A stretch of 64,000 bases of DNA, taken from positions 496,001 through 560,000 of the forward strand of contig NZ_QCYK01000002.1 of assembly GCF_003071345.1 (NCBI RefSeq), written 5' to 3'. Under the pieces are notes generated by a model, which did no database searches, was not told the origin of the DNA, and saw only the letters and a program-made list of their open reading frames with translations. Source of the stretch: Chitinophaga parva (GTDB lineage Bacteria; Bacteroidota; Bacteroidia; Chitinophagales; Chitinophagaceae). The translations under genes were made by a program, and so were the position numbers. The first letter of the stretch is position 1. Every line of letters starts with the position of its first letter. This document shows positions 17,071 to 26,243 of the stretch, in pieces.

Positions 17071-18579
17071 ATGAGTACACCTATTGTAGCTATAATTGGT
17101 AGTGGCCTGGGAGGGCTGGTCTGCGGTGCCATACTGGCAAAGCAGGGCTACCGCGTACGCCTATACGAAAAAAATAAACAGATAGGCGGTTGCCTGCAAA
17201 CATTCAGCCGCGACAAAGCCATCCTGGATTCCGGGGTGCATTACATAGGCGGGCTGGACAAGGGGCAATCACTCCACGAGGTGTTCCGCTACCTGGGCAT
17301 CATGGACCAGTTGAAGCTGCAGAAGATGGATGAGAATGGATTTGATGTGATCAACTTTGGCAACGAAGCCAAGGAATACAAGCTGGCCCAGGGTTACGAC
17401 CGGTTCAAGGCTACGCTGCTGGCGGATTTCCCGGAAGAAGAAGCCGCGCTGGACGCTTATTGCCATACCATCAGGGAAGTGTGCAGCAAGTTCCCGCTGT
17501 ACAACCTGCGCCTGGGCAGTTATGCGGAAAAGGAATCCGTACTGGGCCTCAGCACGGCAGGGTTCCTGGAAAGCATTACACAGAATGAGCGCCTGCGCCA
17601 GGTGCTGGCGGGTAATAACCTGCTGTATGCCGGCCGGGCGGATAAAACCCCGCTGTATGTGCATGCCCTGGTGACCAACAGTTACCTGGAAAGCAGCTAC
17701 AAATGCGTGGATGGAGGCTCCCAGATCGGCAAGCTGTTATCCCGGGTGATCCGCGCCCACGGCGGGGAGATCTACCGCAATGCGCCGGTACAGGCCATTG
17801 TAGGGGAGGGCGACCGGGTGGATCATTTGCGCCTGGCAGATGGTACGCCCGTAAAAGCAGACCTGTACATTTCCAATGCACACCCGGCCCAAACCCTGCG
17901 GATGACGGAAAGCAACCTGCTGCGGCCGGCCTACAAGACCCGTATTTATGAGCTGGATAACTCGCCGGGGGCGTTTGTGCTGAACATCACCCTGAAGCCG
18001 CATACATTCCCGTATCTTAACTACAACTATTACGCACATACGAAAGAAAATGCCTGGGAAGGCATTGACTATACGGAAGACAACTGGCCGCTTACCTGGG
18101 CCATGTTTGTGCCGCCGGGCAAGGCCGCCATGCCGTATGCGGATAATGTGACCATCATGACCTACATGCATGCCGCGGAGCTGGAACCCTGGAAAGATAC
18201 CCTGAACACCACGGCACATCCGGGGGACCGGGGACCAGCGTACGAGGCTTTCAAGGCCCGGAAAACGGCGCAGCTGCTGCGCAGGGTGTACGAGCGGTTT
18301 CCCGGGCTGGAAGCGGCCATCCTGCACACCTATGCGGCTACCCCGCTTACCTACCGGGACTACCTGGGCACGGCAGACGGGAGCATGTATGGGGTGGAAA
18401 AGGATTATCACGATACGTTAAAAACGTTTATCTCAGCCCGCACCCGGCTTTCTAATTTGTATCTTACCGGGCAAAACCTGAACTTGCATGGCATTATGGG
18501 CGTAACCATGAGCGCGTTGATGACCTGTGGAGAGATCATTGGCCTGGAACCCTTGCTGGACGCCATTAAGCAACATTAG
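17071..18579 (+). CDS. CrtI/retinol-saturase-like FAD oxidoreductase
   Basis: A 502-residue flavoprotein with an N-terminal FAD motif IGSGLGGLVCGAILAKQGY and the following YEKNKQIGG block typical of phytoene desaturase and all-trans-retinol saturase relatives. The C-terminal FAD-contact motif NLYLTGQNLNLHGIMGV is present near residue 465. Such enzymes reduce, oxidise or isomerise conjugated polyenes, which fits a polyene pigment pathway. The exact reaction is not evident. It starts eight bases after the fusion gene and ends three bases before the next gene. Confidence 0.85.
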   Translation: MSTPIVAIIGSGLGGLVCGAILAKQGYRVRLYEKNKQIGGCLQTFSRDKAILDSGVHYIGGLDKGQSLHEVFRYLGIMDQLKLQKMDENGFDVINFGNEAKEYKLAQGYDRFKATLLADFPEEEAALDAYCHTIREVCSKFPLYNLRLGSYAEKESVLGLSTAGFLESITQNERLRQVLAGNNLLYAGRADKTPLYVHALVTNSYLESSYKCVDGGSQIGKLLSRVIRAHGGEIYRNAPVQAIVGEGDRVDHLRLADGTPVKADLYISNAHPAQTLRMTESNLLRPAYKTRIYELDNSPGAFVLNITLKPHTFPYLNYNYYAHTKENAWEGIDYTEDNWPLTWAMFVPPGKAAMPYADNVTIMTYMHAAELEPWKDTLNTTAHPGDRGPAYEAFKARKTAQLLRRVYERFPGLEAAILHTYAATPLTYRDYLGTADGSMYGVEKDYHDTLKTFISARTRLSNLYLTGQNLNLHGIMGVTMSALMTCGEIIGLEPLLDAIKQH

Positions 18580-18582
18580 ACT

Positions 18583-20268
18583 ATGAAAAAGAAGAGAAGT
18601 ATAGGGGCTAAGATCCTGCGCGTACTGCTGTTTATCCTGGGAGGCTTCCTGGCTTTGCTGTTGATGCTCGTCATTTACGTGGTGTCTGTGGCCCGCATGG
18701 ACCCGCCCGAAATAGCCGACGAATCTGCGTTGAAGGAACAACGTACAGCACTGGACAGTTCCGCTTATGTGCTGCGCAATAACTGGTTCCGGAAGAGCAA
18801 AACCGGCCTGTATGAAATGTACGTGGAGGGCAAGCCGTTTGACCGCGGGGTGGCGTATGGCAAGCTGACTTCCGAGCTGGTAAAGCGCCAGGAGGACCAC
18901 TTCTCCGAGCAGATCAACCGCATGATCCCTTCTCCTTTCTACCTGCGCTTCCTGAAATATTTTGTTGGCTGGTTTAACCGTGACCTGGACAAGCATGTGC
19001 CGGAAGAATACAAGGAAGAGATCTACGGTATTTCGTTTGAAGCATCCTCCCACTACGGCTATATTGGCACTAACTATGAACGCCTCATGAACTACCATGC
19101 GGCGCATGACATCGGCCACGCCCTGCAAAGCATGGCGCTGGTGGGTTGCACCTCCTTTGCCACCTGGAACAGCCGTTCCGCCGACAGTAGCCTGATCGTG
19201 GGCCGCAACTTTGATTTTTACGTGGGTGATAAATTTGCCGAAGATAAAATAGTAGCCTTTTATAAACCAAGCGAAGGGCACAAGTTCATGATCGTGACCT
19301 GGGCAGGCTTTGTGGGCTGCGTGTCCGGCATGAACGACCAGGGCCTTACAGTGACCATCAATGCGGATAAGACCAGCATCCCTTCGGGATCTGCCACCCC
19401 CGTGTCTTTGGTGGCCCGGGAGATCCTGCAGTACGCCGGCAATATTAAAGAAGCGTGGGCCATTGCACAGCGCCGCAAGATGTTCGTGTCAGAGTCCTTC
19501 CTCATCGGCTCCGCAGCAGATAACAAAGCCGTGATAATTGAAAAAACGCCGGAGAGCATGGACCTGTATGAACCGGACAGCAAGGCAGATTTTATCACCT
19601 GCACCAATCACTTCCAGGGCGATACCCTGAAGAAACTGGCCTCCAACAAAGAGCAGGAAGCCCGCAGTGCGTCTGTATACCGATACAACCGCCTGATGGA
19701 GCTGCTGCAGGAAAAAGGCCCCAACACTGTACAAAAATCAGTAGACATACTCCGCGACCGTTTTGGTATGCACAATGCAGACATTGGCGTGGGCAATGAA
19801 AAGGCCATCAACCAGTTTATCGCGCACCACTCCATCGTATTTGAACCGAAGCAACTGAAGGTATGGGTATCCACCCAGCCCTGGCAGCTGGGCCAGTACG
19901 CGGCGTATGACCTGCATACCATCTTTGACATGCACGGCCTGCAAACAGACCACGAGGTGTATGACAGTGCGGCCAGCATAGGCCCGGACCCTTTCCTGCA
20001 AACAGATACTTTCCGCCTGTTCCAGCGCTACCGTGCCATCAGGGCAGACATCCAGAATGGGAAGGATATTGATGTGCAGGAACTGATCCACAGTAACCCT
20101 ACCTACTATCACACCTATGTGCTGGCGGGTGATTATGCATTTAAGCATAAAGCGTTTGCTGCTGCAAAGGGTTATTACGAGCATGCGTTAACGTTAGTGA
20201 TCGCCACAAAGAACGAGGAAGACCACATCCGCGCGCAGCTGCAAAAAATTGAAAAGCAGAACAAATGA
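18583..20268 (+). CDS. C45-type Ntn-hydrolase/acyltransferase, membrane-anchored
   Basis: A 561-residue protein with a basic start and one N-terminal membrane span (about 10-35), then a penicillin-acyltransferase-like (C45) Ntn domain. The predicted self-cleavage site and nucleophile is C189 in VGCTSFATW, followed by the typical IVGRNFDFY and GMNDQGLTVTINAD blocks. The extra C-terminal 100 residues are helical. C45 enzymes form or cut amide or ester bonds by acyl transfer. Flexirubins are esters of a polyene acid with a dialkylresorcinol, so this is a candidate for that ester bond; that is inference only. It overlaps acpS by four bases. Confidence 0.8.
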   Translation: MKKKRSIGAKILRVLLFILGGFLALLLMLVIYVVSVARMDPPEIADESALKEQRTALDSSAYVLRNNWFRKSKTGLYEMYVEGKPFDRGVAYGKLTSELVKRQEDHFSEQINRMIPSPFYLRFLKYFVGWFNRDLDKHVPEEYKEEIYGISFEASSHYGYIGTNYERLMNYHAAHDIGHALQSMALVGCTSFATWNSRSADSSLIVGRNFDFYVGDKFAEDKIVAFYKPSEGHKFMIVTWAGFVGCVSGMNDQGLTVTINADKTSIPSGSATPVSLVAREILQYAGNIKEAWAIAQRRKMFVSESFLIGSAADNKAVIIEKTPESMDLYEPDSKADFITCTNHFQGDTLKKLASNKEQEARSASVYRYNRLMELLQEKGPNTVQKSVDILRDRFGMHNADIGVGNEKAINQFIAHHSIVFEPKQLKVWVSTQPWQLGQYAAYDLHTIFDMHGLQTDHEVYDSAASIGPDPFLQTDTFRLFQRYRAIRADIQNGKDIDVQELIHSNPTYYHTYVLAGDYAFKHKAFAAAKGYYEHALTLVIATKNEEDHIRAQLQKIEKQNK

Positions 20269-20636
20269 TCAAAGGCATCGGCACTGATATCGTGGAGGTG
20301 GCGCGCATCCGGCTGAAGATAACGCAGGGGCGGGGCTTCCGCGAGTTGGTGTTCTCTCCTTTGGAAATTGAATATTGTGAAAAACAGGCCCAGCCTGCGG
20401 AAAGTTATGCCGCCCGTTTTGCCGCCAAGGAAGCCCTGTTAAAGGCACTGGGCACCGGCTGGGGGCAAAGCGGCCTGCAGTTTTACGAAATAGAGGTGCG
20501 CAACGATGCAGCAGGCCGCCCTACCCTCCACCTGCTGGGGACCAGTGCCACAGCCTATGCAGATCACGTGTTGCACATCAGCCTCTCGCACACCGCTACC
20601 ATGGCCACTGCGGTGGTGCTGGTGGAAGTTCCATAA
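20265..20636 (+). CDS. acpS: AcpS-type 4'-phosphopantetheinyl transferase
   Basis: A 123-residue holo-ACP synthase that transfers phosphopantetheine from CoA to the ACP serine. Signature motifs are IGTDIVEVARI at 5-15 (metal-binding Asp) and FAAKEALLKALGTG at about 52-65. Length is normal. It overlaps the C45 gene by four bases and probably serves the ACP at 7,000; whether the genome has another AcpS for fatty-acid synthesis cannot be seen here. Confidence 0.93.
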   Translation: MIKGIGTDIVEVARIRLKITQGRGFRELVFSPLEIEYCEKQAQPAESYAARFAAKEALLKALGTGWGQSGLQFYEIEVRNDAAGRPTLHLLGTSATAYADHVLHISLSHTATMATAVVLVEVP

Positions 20637-20647
20637 TCTCCAAGACC

Positions 20648-21940
20648 ATGTACATCCCGGATATAGAATTACAGCCCGCTGCCGCTATCCGGCAGTTCCA
20701 GGAAAGGGAAGTGCTGCGCCAGATCGGTTACCTGGCGCAGTTTTCGCCGTTTTACAAATCCTGGTTTGCCCGGCATAACATAGTGCCCGGTAGTATGCAG
20801 TCGCTGGAAGACCTGACCAAAATTCCCCCGGTGACCAAAGACGAACTGCAGGAGCGCAACTGGGAATTCCTGTGCGTGGATAAGCGCAAGATCGCAGAGT
20901 ATACTACCACCTCCGGCACCATGGGCCGCCCCGTGGTGATGGCGCTTACAGACCGTGACCTGCAACGCCTGGCTTACAACGAATATATTTCCTTCTGCTG
21001 CGCAGACGGCACGGATAAAGATGTGTACCAGCTCATGCTCACACTGGACCGCCAGTTTATGGCCGGCATGGCGTATTACACGGGCATCCGCAAGCTGGGC
21101 GCCGGTGTGCTGAGAGTAGGGCCGGGCGTGCCTTCCATGCAATGGGAAAATATACAGCGCATACAACCTACTACCATCGTTGCGGTGCCTTCGTTTATTA
21201 TAAAATTGCTGGCGTATGCGCAGGAGCATGGCATGGATGTAAATGCCAGTTCTGTAAAGAAAGCCATTTGCATAGGAGAGAATATCCGCAACCAGGATTT
21301 CACGTACAATGTGCTGGGTAAAAAGATCACCGATACCTGGAATATACAATTGTATTCCACTTATGCCTCCACGGAAATGCAGGCGGCCTTCACCGAGTGC
21401 AAAGCCGGTGTGGGCGGGCATCACCACCCGGAACTGCTTTACGTGGAATTGCTGGACGAGCACGACCAGCCCGTGGCACCGGGGCAGGATGGGGAAGTGA
21501 CCATCACTACGCTGGGCGTGGAAGGCATGCCCCTGCTGCGTTACAAGACAGGCGATATATGCCGCTATGAAAATACGCCCTGCACCTGCGGACGCCATAC
21601 GCTGCGCCTCTCGCCGGTGATAGGCCGTAAGAAGCAAATGCTGAAATACAAGGGCACTACGCTATACCCGCCGGCGCTTTTTGACCTGCTGGCAGATATG
21701 CAGGAGGTGAAAGAGTTTATCGTGGAAGTATTTTCCAACGACCTGGGCACGGATGATATCACCCTGCACCTGGCGGTGGTTACGGAGAGTGAGGATACGG
21801 ACCGCCGCATCCGCTCTTACCTGCAGGGCAAGCTGCGTGTGATCCCGGAGATCCAGTATCATCCCATGTCGGAGATCATGAAGCGGCAGTTTCCCGAAGG
21901 GAGCCGGAAGCCGGTGAAATTTGTGGATAACCGGAAATAG
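20648..21940 (+). CDS. PaaK-like adenylate-forming ligase for the aryl starter
   Basis: A 430-residue member of the phenylacetate-CoA ligase branch of adenylate-forming enzymes. The phosphate-binding loop TTTSGTMGRP lies near 86-95, YASTEMQ near 238, and GDICRYENTPCTCGR near 305-319 resembles the zinc-binding patch of PaaK relatives. It probably activates an aromatic acid (such as 4-hydroxybenzoate or 4-hydroxycinnamate) and loads it on CoA or ACP to start the polyene. It is the last gene of the pigment operon: the next gene is convergent 100 bases away. A weak AT-rich hairpin lies at 21,969-21,988. Confidence 0.85.
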   Translation: MYIPDIELQPAAAIRQFQEREVLRQIGYLAQFSPFYKSWFARHNIVPGSMQSLEDLTKIPPVTKDELQERNWEFLCVDKRKIAEYTTTSGTMGRPVVMALTDRDLQRLAYNEYISFCCADGTDKDVYQLMLTLDRQFMAGMAYYTGIRKLGAGVLRVGPGVPSMQWENIQRIQPTTIVAVPSFIIKLLAYAQEHGMDVNASSVKKAICIGENIRNQDFTYNVLGKKITDTWNIQLYSTYASTEMQAAFTECKAGVGGHHHPELLYVELLDEHDQPVAPGQDGEVTITTLGVEGMPLLRYKTGDICRYENTPCTCGRHTLRLSPVIGRKKQMLKYKGTTLYPPALFDLLADMQEVKEFIVEVFSNDLGTDDITLHLAVVTESEDTDRRIRSYLQGKLRVIPEIQYHPMSEIMKRQFPEGSRKPVKFVDNRK

Positions 21941-22040
21941 ATAAAATTCAGGTATGAATTGTGGCCTATTTCAAAAAGGATTTTGAAAGCTGGGGGAAAT
22001 ATGCAGTTTGCGGGAAGCTACTCCCTGGTTGTTGGCTATC

Positions 22041-23060
22041 CTAATGTTTCTCTGTGCTCTCCCTGATCATCAGCGAAGGCCCCAGCACCACGTGGTGCCG
22101 CTCTTCTGTAGGGTTTTGGATCTCATCCATCAGCACCTTTACAATATGTGCCCCCATTTCTTCGATGGGCTGCGCCACGCAACTGATAGAAGGCGTATTT
22201 AACCGGAAAATATCGTGGTCGTCAAAGCTGATCATACCCATGTCCCTGCCCAATTGCAGGCCCAGGGAGCGGATGGCTTCAATACCGTAAATACCCAGGT
22301 AGTTCGTAGCAAAAAAGATGGCATCCAGCGCTGGAACAGATTGCAGGAACTTCTTCATTTCTGCAATGAAGGCAGGCCGCTGCTGGTCAAAGGGCATGCG
22401 CTTAATATGTTGCTTCTGCAACGGCACATTCAGTGATTTAAGGCCGGCTTCAAAACCGTTAAAACGGTCGCGCATCTGCACCAGGCTGGACGTGGTGGTT
22501 ACAATGCCAATGTGTTTATACCCCTGCTGCACCAGGTGGGTAGCTGCATCAAAGCCGCCCTGGTAGTTATCCAGCACCACATAGTTAGTGGCTACATTGG
22601 GGAAGTAACGGTCTATGAGGATAATGGGCTTGCCGGTTTCCTGCAGGGTTTCAATATCTTTTTCCAGGCCCTTGGTGGGGGTAATGATATAGCCATCCAC
22701 CTGGCGGTATTTCAATACCTCCAGGAGCCCCTGCGCCTTGGCCAGGTTGTCTTCCGTACTGCTGTACAACACCTTGTAGCCGGATTTGTCCGCCTCGTCT
22801 TCCACCACTTTTGCCAGGGTGCTGAAGAAAGGGTTGGCAATATCCTCCACGATGAGGCCAATGGTCTTGGTCTTGCCGGTGCGCAGCCCCCGGGCCAGCT
22901 GGTTGGGTTTGTACTTCAGCTTAGCAGCGATCTTGCTGATCTTTTTGATCACCGTTTCGCTGATACGCTTTTCCTTGCCCTTGCCATTGAGTACAAAAGA
23001 TACGGTGGTAGGCGATACGCCTGCCTGCTTTGCTATATCTTTGATTGAGATTCCCTTCAT
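22041..23060 (-). CDS. LacI-family transcriptional regulator
   Basis: A 339-residue repressor-type protein. The N-terminal helix-turn-helix begins SIKDIAKQAGVSPTTVSFVL, followed by the hinge NQLARGLRTGKTKTIGLIVE and a periplasmic-binding-protein-like effector domain. It probably senses a sugar or related metabolite. It is convergent with the pigment operon and divergent from the AraC gene, with 288 bases between them. A partial palindrome around ATCGAT lies directly upstream of its start, consistent with self-regulation. Regulated genes cannot be named. Confidence 0.92.
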   Translation of the reverse strand: MKGISIKDIAKQAGVSPTTVSFVLNGKGKEKRISETVIKKISKIAAKLKYKPNQLARGLRTGKTKTIGLIVEDIANPFFSTLAKVVEDEADKSGYKVLYSSTEDNLAKAQGLLEVLKYRQVDGYIITPTKGLEKDIETLQETGKPIILIDRYFPNVATNYVVLDNYQGGFDAATHLVQQGYKHIGIVTTTSSLVQMRDRFNGFEAGLKSLNVPLQKQHIKRMPFDQQRPAFIAEMKKFLQSVPALDAIFFATNYLGIYGIEAIRSLGLQLGRDMGMISFDDHDIFRLNTPSISCVAQPIEEMGAHIVKVLMDEIQNPTEERHHVVLGPSLMIRESTEKH

Positions 23061-23069
23061 TAAGTACAG

Positions 23070-23083
23070 TTAATCGATTTAGC
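23070..23083. promoter_or_regulatory. Operator-like palindrome upstream of lacI-type gene
   Basis: TTAATCGATTTAGC has a central ATCGAT with an AT-rich extension, the shape expected for LacI-family operators with a central CG. It begins ten bases upstream of the repressor start on the other strand. The half-site CGATTTAGC recurs at 36,462-36,470 and, inverted, at 36,524-36,532. The rest of the 288-base divergent gap to the AraC gene is AT-rich with no gene. Confidence 0.45.
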
Positions 23084-23348
23084 CCAAACTAAGATACAAA
23101 AATAAACATGCGTGCACCTAACCATGGGACTGCATTTTTTTTATCTTGTATTTTATTGTTTCACTACCTATATATTTTTAATAAATTTATCCCGGTTGTG
23201 TTTTTTTAACCAAATTTTTATAATTTGGAAAAGCATCGGACAAAATCCGTCCGAAAGGCATACCTGGACATTGAGCGTATTTACCACGTCGTACCACCAT
23301 TTCAACCAAAATATAACACCGCTAACTTTAGCCTAAATCGCAACCTGC

Positions 23349-24224
23349 ATGAAACCCATACTGATCAAAGTGGGGGCTTTTGCCGATAACCAGATTACAA
23401 TTGTGGAACGCGCAGACGCCTATTTTAACACGCCGTTCCATTTCCACCCGGAGTGTGAACTTGTTTACGTGACCGAAAGTCACGGCAAGCGTATCGTGGG
23501 CGACAGCATTGAAAGTTTCGATGTAGGCGACATGGTGTTCCTGGGGCCCAATATCCCGCACGTGTGGTACAACGAGGAAAGTTATTACCAGCAGGATGAC
23601 AGCCTGCGGGCCCGCTCCGTGGTGATCTATTTTCCCCGTGATATTTTTGGGGATAAGTTTTACGCCCTGCCGGAAACCCGCGCCATGACGGAGCTTTTCC
23701 ATCGCGCGCAGCGCGGCATGAAGATTACCGGCGCCACCCATGCACTGTTGAAACAGGAAATACTGGCCCTGCCCAGGAAAGAGGGGCTGGACCGCATTAT
23801 CTCCCTGCTGAACATCCTGAAGATCCTCTCGGAAACCCGGGATTACTACTTCCTGGCCAGCACGGGCTATTCCCACGCTTACAATGCCAAGGACAACCAC
23901 AAGATAGACGAGGTATTTAAATATGTGATGAATAATTTCTCCCGCGAGATCTCCCTGCAGGACGTAGCCAGCATTACCAATCTTTCCCCCCAGTCGTTCT
24001 GCCGCTTCTTTAAAAACCGCACCAAGAAATCCTTTGTGCAGTTTCTCAACGAGGTGCGCATAGGCCACGCCTGCAAGCGCCTTACCGAAGAAGACTGGAG
24101 CATTGCCGAAATTGCCTACAGCTGCGGGTTTAAGAACCTCTCCAATTTTAACCGCTTCTTCAAGGAGATCGTGGGCAAAACCCCCAAGGAGTACAAACAG
24201 GAGCTGCGCCTTAAAGAAGCATAG
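23349..24224 (+). CDS. AraC-family transcriptional regulator
   Basis: A 291-residue regulator. The N-terminal half is a cupin-like sensor domain (FHFHPECELVYV near 30-41; DMVFLGPNIPHVWYN near 70-84). The C-terminal 100 residues hold two helix-turn-helices, with ISLQDVASITNLSPQSFCRFF and the end motif IAEIAYSCGFKNLSNFNRFFK. Probably activates genes for sugar use in response to a ligand. It is divergent from the LacI-type gene; the 336-base gap after it precedes an ECF sigma gene, so it is likely transcribed alone. Confidence 0.92.
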   Translation: MKPILIKVGAFADNQITIVERADAYFNTPFHFHPECELVYVTESHGKRIVGDSIESFDVGDMVFLGPNIPHVWYNEESYYQQDDSLRARSVVIYFPRDIFGDKFYALPETRAMTELFHRAQRGMKITGATHALLKQEILALPRKEGLDRIISLLNILKILSETRDYYFLASTGYSHAYNAKDNHKIDEVFKYVMNNFSREISLQDVASITNLSPQSFCRFFKNRTKKSFVQFLNEVRIGHACKRLTEEDWSIAEIAYSCGFKNLSNFNRFFKEIVGKTPKEYKQELRLKEA

Positions 24225-24560
24225 TGGAAAAGTAGCCGTCCGGAAACGTTCCCGGAGGATGCTGGTTAAAATCTGAGAAAAAAAGTTAAAAAAATGTAAA
24301 TTAATTTATACTTTACAGGCCCTGACGGCTAAAGTCGCCCGCCGTCATAGCTGATCGGCGCCGTTTGTCTTTATTAGGTTTCACGTTTTGAAAAGCAACT
24401 GAAAAACAACCGTTTAACCCCTTTTTCCATTTCTTAAGTGTTTTTACGAATAGACCAAAGTCAGGATCCGGTGTTGTAGAATCTAAATCAAATTTTAATT
24501 GAAGTAGAAGCTGCAATACCGGGTTTTGTTTTTATCAACCAAAACTGACCGCGCAATTGC
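24225..24560. other. Gene-free gap before the ECF sigma gene
   Basis: AT-rich 336-base gap. The only structure I can point to is a short inverted repeat TGACGGC (24,323-24,329) with GCCGTCA (24,341-24,347), which has no T-run. It presumably contains the promoter of the sigma gene, but no clear TAnnTTTG box was found. Confidence 0.4.
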
Positions 24561-25148
24561 ATGTACCAGCAATACGACGACCGGCATTTACTAACATTGC
24601 TGCGCCAGCACCAGGTGCCAGCCTTTAACGCCATCTACGACCGATACAGCCAGCCGCTGTTCCTCTTCATCTGCAGTAAAACCGACACCGGTGACGCAGC
24701 CCGCGACATCCTGCAGGATATTTTCACCTACCTCTGGGAAAACCGTACCAGCATTGAAGTTTCCACGCAGCTAAGGGCCTATCTGTACCAGTGCGCCCGG
24801 CACAAGATCATAGACCTGTACCGGCGCGAAGACCGCTACCGCCGTTACCTGCAGCAGCTGGTAGAGCACTTTGATACCCAGCCCCACCTTATTTCCGACC
24901 GCCTGGAACATAAAGAAAAAGCACAGCGTGTGCTGGAAGGCATTAACCACCTGCCGGAGCGCATGAAGGAGGCGTTTATGCTAAGCCGCTTTGAGCACCG
25001 CAGTATAGAGGAAATAGCAGCACGGATGGCCCTTTCCCAGCAAACGGTGAAGAACCAGATCAGCAAAGCACTGAAAATATTGCGGGACCGCTACGCGCAA
25101 ACAGACCTGCTACTCTGGCTGCTGCTGTTGCACTTTATGCAACGGTAA
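24561..25148 (+). CDS. ECF sigma factor of a FecI-like nutrient-uptake system
   Basis: A 195-residue extracytoplasmic-function sigma factor: region 2 includes FNAIYDRYSQPLF and DILQDIFTYLWENR (about 23-65), and region 4 includes LPERMKEAFMLSRFEHRSIEEIAARMALSQ (split across about 133-165) with QTVKNQISKAL. It likely directs RNA polymerase to the SusC/SusD genes when the receptor signals through the FecR protein encoded next. The tail LLLWLLLLHFM is hydrophobic, a common feature in this Bacteroidota group. FecR begins 81 bases downstream. Confidence 0.92.
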   Translation: MYQQYDDRHLLTLLRQHQVPAFNAIYDRYSQPLFLFICSKTDTGDAARDILQDIFTYLWENRTSIEVSTQLRAYLYQCARHKIIDLYRREDRYRRYLQQLVEHFDTQPHLISDRLEHKEKAQRVLEGINHLPERMKEAFMLSRFEHRSIEEIAARMALSQQTVKNQISKALKILRDRYAQTDLLLWLLLLHFMQR

Positions 25149-25177
25149 CGCCTGCACGAAAAAAATATTAAGTGTAC

Positions 25178-25187
25178 ATGGTACTTC
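25178..25187 (+). promoter_or_regulatory. ATGGTACTTC block upstream of fecR-like gene
   Basis: The ten bases ATGGTACTTC occur here, 30 bases after the sigma gene's stop, and again at 26,262-26,271, 19 bases after the FecR stop. Both sit in AT-rich sequence ahead of genes of the same uptake system. Here it is part of a hairpin (TACATGG at 25,174 with CCATGTA at 25,194). It may be a promoter element for the ECF sigma factor or an RNA structure. Confidence 0.4.
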
Positions 25188-25229
25188 AACCTTCCATGTA
25201 CGACAACTGAATACTGACAAATAAACCCA

Positions 25230-26243
25230 GTGGATACGGAACAGATCAAAGCACTATTGGCGCGCTACCAGGACGGGGCCTGCACACCGGCGGAAACGCA
25301 GGTGGTGGAACAATGGTTCGATAATATTAACAGCCGCCGTACCCATGTGATCGATGAAGCAACCCTGCACGCGCAACTGGAAGAGGTAAAAATGCAGCTG
25401 CAATACGTGCTGCCGGAAGCGGAGCCCCGTAACCGCAAAACACTGCTCATTTCCCTTGGCAGTATAGCCGCCTGCCTGCTGCTGGGCCTTCTTATATTTT
25501 ACAGCACCGGAGCCCGCAAACCGGCAGTGGTAGCGGCTTCCGTATCTACGCGGGTAGAGCTGCCGGCACACAGCAGCCGCGTGGTGGACCATGGTTTTAT
25601 GATCATCACCACCGGCAGGGGCAGCACCGAACAGGTAGCACTGGCAGACGGCAGTACAGTAACAGTGAATGCATCCAGCCGCCTGCGCTATCCCCTGCAG
25701 TTTCCCAAAGACAAAAGACAGGTGTACCTCGATGAAGGAGAAGCTTATTTTAAAGTGGCTACAGATCCTTCCCGCGCTTTCAGCGTAGTATCCGGCAAGC
25801 TGACCACCACGGCGCTGGGCACTGCTTTCAACATCCGCAACTACGGCGGAGAGCAGCGCATCACCATCTCCCTGCTGAGCGGCAAAGTGAAAGTGGAAGG
25901 CACCTCCTTCCGGCACGATGCCTCCATTGTACTCCTGCCCAGTGAACGGCTGGACTATGACTGCAAAGCCATCGCGGCGCAGAAAAATTCTTTTGCAAAA
26001 GAAGAAGAGATCATAGGGTGGAAGCAGGGCTTCCTCATTTTTAAAGACGCCAGTTTTCCCCAGGTGCAAACCGAGATTGAGAACCGCTACGGGGTAACCA
26101 TTGTAAATGAAAGCCACCAGCAGGCATGGGAATACACGGGTTTCTTTAAAGATGAAAGCCTGCAGGAAGTGGTAGAGACCATCTGTCTTACCAAGAACAT
26201 CACCTACCGGATCAGCAACGACACGGTATATTTCCGGGATTAA
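25230..26243 (+). CDS. FecR-family anti-sigma/signal transducer
   Basis: A 337-residue inner-membrane protein that holds the ECF sigma factor and relays the signal from the outer-membrane receptor. The start is GTG; no in-frame ATG fits. N-terminal cytoplasmic part about 1-70, one membrane span near 78-93 (TLLISLGSIAACLLLGLLIF), then the FecR domain with VALADGSTVTVNASSRLRYP and EAYFKVATDPSRAFSVVSG, and a C-terminal DUF4974-like part ending in SNDTVYFRD. It lies between the sigma gene and the STN-bearing SusC, the standard order. Confidence 0.92.
   Translation: MDTEQIKALLARYQDGACTPAETQVVEQWFDNINSRRTHVIDEATLHAQLEEVKMQLQYVLPEAEPRNRKTLLISLGSIAACLLLGLLIFYSTGARKPAVVAASVSTRVELPAHSSRVVDHGFMIITTGRGSTEQVALADGSTVTVNASSRLRYPLQFPKDKRQVYLDEGEAYFKVATDPSRAFSVVSGKLTTTALGTAFNIRNYGGEQRITISLLSGKVKVEGTSFRHDASIVLLPSERLDYDCKAIAAQKNSFAKEEEIIGWKQGFLIFKDASFPQVQTEIENRYGVTIVNESHQQAWEYTGFFKDESLQEVVETICLTKNITYRISNDTVYFRD

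Noticed and set aside
21969..21988. AT-only hairpin as terminator of the pigment operon
   Set aside because: TTTCAAAA/TTTTGAAA has only two G-C pairs and no T-run; too weak to call.
24313..24516. 67-codon minus-strand frame upstream of the ECF sigma gene
   Set aside because: No ribosome-binding or family evidence; AT-rich gap.
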